Source: Lentimicrobium sp.
Lineage (GTDB): Bacteria > Bacteroidota > Bacteroidia > Bacteroidales > Lentimicrobiaceae
Length of the DNA: 6,520 bases
Reading direction: 5' to 3'
Assembly (NCBI GenBank): GCA_013336205.1
Contig: JAAXUD010000172.1
Location: 1-6,520, forward strand
Shown: positions 5,282-6,520 of the stretch, piece by piece
Layout of the letters: each line of letters opens with the position of its first letter
How positions within the stretch are numbered: the first letter of the stretch is position 1
Translations under genes and position numbers: made by a program
The notes under the pieces: generated by a model
Told to the model about the DNA's origin: nothing
Seen by the model: only the letters and a program-made list of their open reading frames with translations
Database searches by the model: none

Positions 5282-6382
5282 ATGTCTTACTCCAACGAAC
5301 AGATAATTAACGCATTACGAACTGTAAATGACCCTGATCTGCACCGCGACCTGGTTACACTCAACATGATTGAGGAGGTGAAAGTTGAGGGAAACAAGGT
5401 TTCATTTAAGGTAGTGCTCACTACCCCTGCCTGCCCACTCAAGGATACCATCAAGCAAAATTGCATTGCCGCCATACAGCAACTGGTTGATCCCTGGGCT
5501 GAAATATCGATCGAGATGACCTCAAGGGTTACCTCGCGCAGGGCTGAAAAACAGGCTTTACTTCCGGGCGTTAAAAACATCATTGCCGTTGCTTCCGGAA
5601 AAGGTGGCGTCGGCAAATCTACTGTGGCGGCAAACCTGGCAGTTGCCCTTGCCCGCACAGGCGCCAAAGTCGGCCTGATTGATGCAGATATTTATGGCCC
5701 GTCAATACCACTGATGTTTGACGAAGTAAATACCAAACCACATGCAATCGAAAAAAACGGGAAAACACTTGTAGTCCCGGTTCAGAAGCACGGCATCAGC
5801 CTGTTGTCGGTTGGTTTCTTTGTAGATCCTGCCAAAGCCCTTGTCTGGCGCGGACCTATGGCCAGCAATGCATTGACACAGCTTTTCAGCGAAGCCGACT
5901 GGGGTGAACTCGATTATATGGTGATTGATATGCCACCGGGAACCGGAGATATTCACCTGACCATTGTACAGCAATTGCCAGTTACAGGAGTCTGCATTGT
6001 AACTACACCGCAGGAAGTTGCCCTCGCCGATGCCCGCAAAGCCATTGGCATGTTCACCCAGGAAAATATAAATGTTCCTGTGCTGGGCCTGATTGAAAAT
6101 ATGGCCTGGTTTACCCCTGCCGAATTGCCTGAAAATAAATATTATATTTTTGGCAAGGAAGGTGGCAAACGATTAGCCGAGGAACATAATATTCCTTTAC
6201 TGGGCCAGATTCCATTGGTGCAAAGCATTTGCGAGTCCGGTGACAATGGAAGCCCCATTGCACTTGATTTCAGCTCGCCGGTATCAGAAGCCTTCAGGCT
6301 ACTGGCTGAAAAAACCGCCCAACAGGTTGCCATCAGAAACGCAACGCTTGAAGCAACAAAAATTGTAGAGATTACAAAATAG
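5282..6382 (+). CDS. mrp: Mrp/NBP35-family Fe-S carrier ATPase
   Basis: The protein has 366 residues, usual for the two-domain form, and is cytoplasmic (also called ApbC). Residues 1 to about 80 are a MIP18/DUF59 domain, with DPDLHRDLVTLNMI (17-30) and the conserved TTPACPL, whose Cys51 is a likely cluster or partner ligand. The P-loop ATPase domain has the deviant Walker A SGKGGVGKST (105-114, signature Lys107), DADIYGPS (134-141) and IDMPPGTGD (215-223). Mrp proteins bind and hand over Fe-S clusters to target enzymes. The usual CxxC that holds a bridging cluster, normally just after ENM, is absent: ENMAWFTPAELPENKYY (from 272) has no Cys. The only cysteines are 51, 61, 238 and 317. No Shine-Dalgarno site. 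The next gene, 32 bp downstream, is a NifU-type Fe-S scaffold, supporting a shared operon and pathway. Confidence 0.95.
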   Translation: MSYSNEQIINALRTVNDPDLHRDLVTLNMIEEVKVEGNKVSFKVVLTTPACPLKDTIKQNCIAAIQQLVDPWAEISIEMTSRVTSRRAEKQALLPGVKNIIAVASGKGGVGKSTVAANLAVALARTGAKVGLIDADIYGPSIPLMFDEVNTKPHAIEKNGKTLVVPVQKHGISLLSVGFFVDPAKALVWRGPMASNALTQLFSEADWGELDYMVIDMPPGTGDIHLTIVQQLPVTGVCIVTTPQEVALADARKAIGMFTQENINVPVLGLIENMAWFTPAELPENKYYIFGKEGGKRLAEEHNIPLLGQIPLVQSICESGDNGSPIALDFSSPVSEAFRLLAEKTAQQVAIRNATLEATKIVEITK

Positions 6383-6414
6383 CAACTGATAATTAACACA
6401 AAAACAACAATATC

Positions 6415-6520
6415 ATGTCAAATCAGGAAGAACTGACCATAAAGGTTAAAAACATAATCGAGCAAATCAGGCCTTATCTTCAGGCCGACGGTGGCGACAT
6501 CAGTTTTGTTGAACTTACAG
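6415..6520 (+). CDS. NifU C-terminal-domain protein (5' part only)
   Basis: Only the first 35 codons are in the window; the frame stays open to the end. The text begins MSNQEELTIKVKNIIEQI and continues RPYLQADGGDISFVELT, the standard opening of the NifU C-terminal (Nfu) domain, with its RPxLxxDGGD signature at residues 19-28. Nfu domains carry a CxxC that binds a transient 4Fe-4S cluster on a dimer interface; that motif would lie beyond the window and cannot be checked. The ATG at 6415 follows an A-rich leader 32 bp after mrp, with no terminator between, so co-transcription is likely. Confidence 0.9.
   Translation, partial: MSNQEELTIKVKNIIEQIRPYLQADGGDISFVELT

Noticed and set aside
5287..5974. 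Antisense open frames inside mrp (also 6142-6399)
   Set aside because: They lie fully within a well-conserved gene and are products of its codon bias.

Overview
The window reads as chromosomal DNA of a Bacteroidota bacterium, probably in or near the Bacteroidales. The reasons are a type IX secretion (T9SS) C-terminal sorting domain, promoter -7 boxes of the TAnnTTTG type, start codons without Shine-Dalgarno sequences, and TrmB, ABC-F and Mrp proteins with wording typical of that phylum. The order-level placement is inference. No phage, plasmid, IS, CRISPR, tRNA or rRNA was recognised.

Layout. Positions 1-368 hold the 3' end of a SPOR-domain (peptidoglycan-binding) protein, closed by a strong hairpin terminator (396-422). 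Next is a tight two-gene unit on the + strand: trmB (tRNA m7G46 methyltransferase, GTG start) and, 2 bp later, an alkyltransferase-like (ATL) DNA-lesion-recognition protein whose catalytic cysteine is replaced by alanine. Converging on it from the - strand is a secreted 430-residue protein with a signal peptide, a probable SGNH-hydrolase-like body and a T9SS sorting tail. A 413-bp divergent spacer follows. It carries a well-formed promoter for the secreted protein, a 12-bp palindrome, a spaced inverted repeat and a -7 box for the next gene.

Positions 3242-4888 encode a 548-residue ABC-F ATPase of the ribosome-associated type. The 393-bp gap after it is almost filled (4887-5210) by a patchwork of 7-bp and 8-bp tandem repeats. 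The array begins inside the ABC-F stop codon and ends 10 bp before the promoter of mrp. mrp (5282-6382) encodes an Fe-S carrier P-loop ATPase with an N-terminal MIP18/DUF59 domain. It is followed 32 bp later by the start of a NifU C-terminal-domain protein that runs off the window, so the right end is an iron-sulfur assembly operon.

Most genes are housekeeping (cell envelope, tRNA modification, DNA damage recognition, translation, Fe-S assembly). The parts worth a second look are the composite 7/8-mer array, the secreted hydrolase-like protein of unclear family, the Cys-to-Ala ATL, and the Mrp lacking the usual CxxC. I see no clear new multi-gene system.
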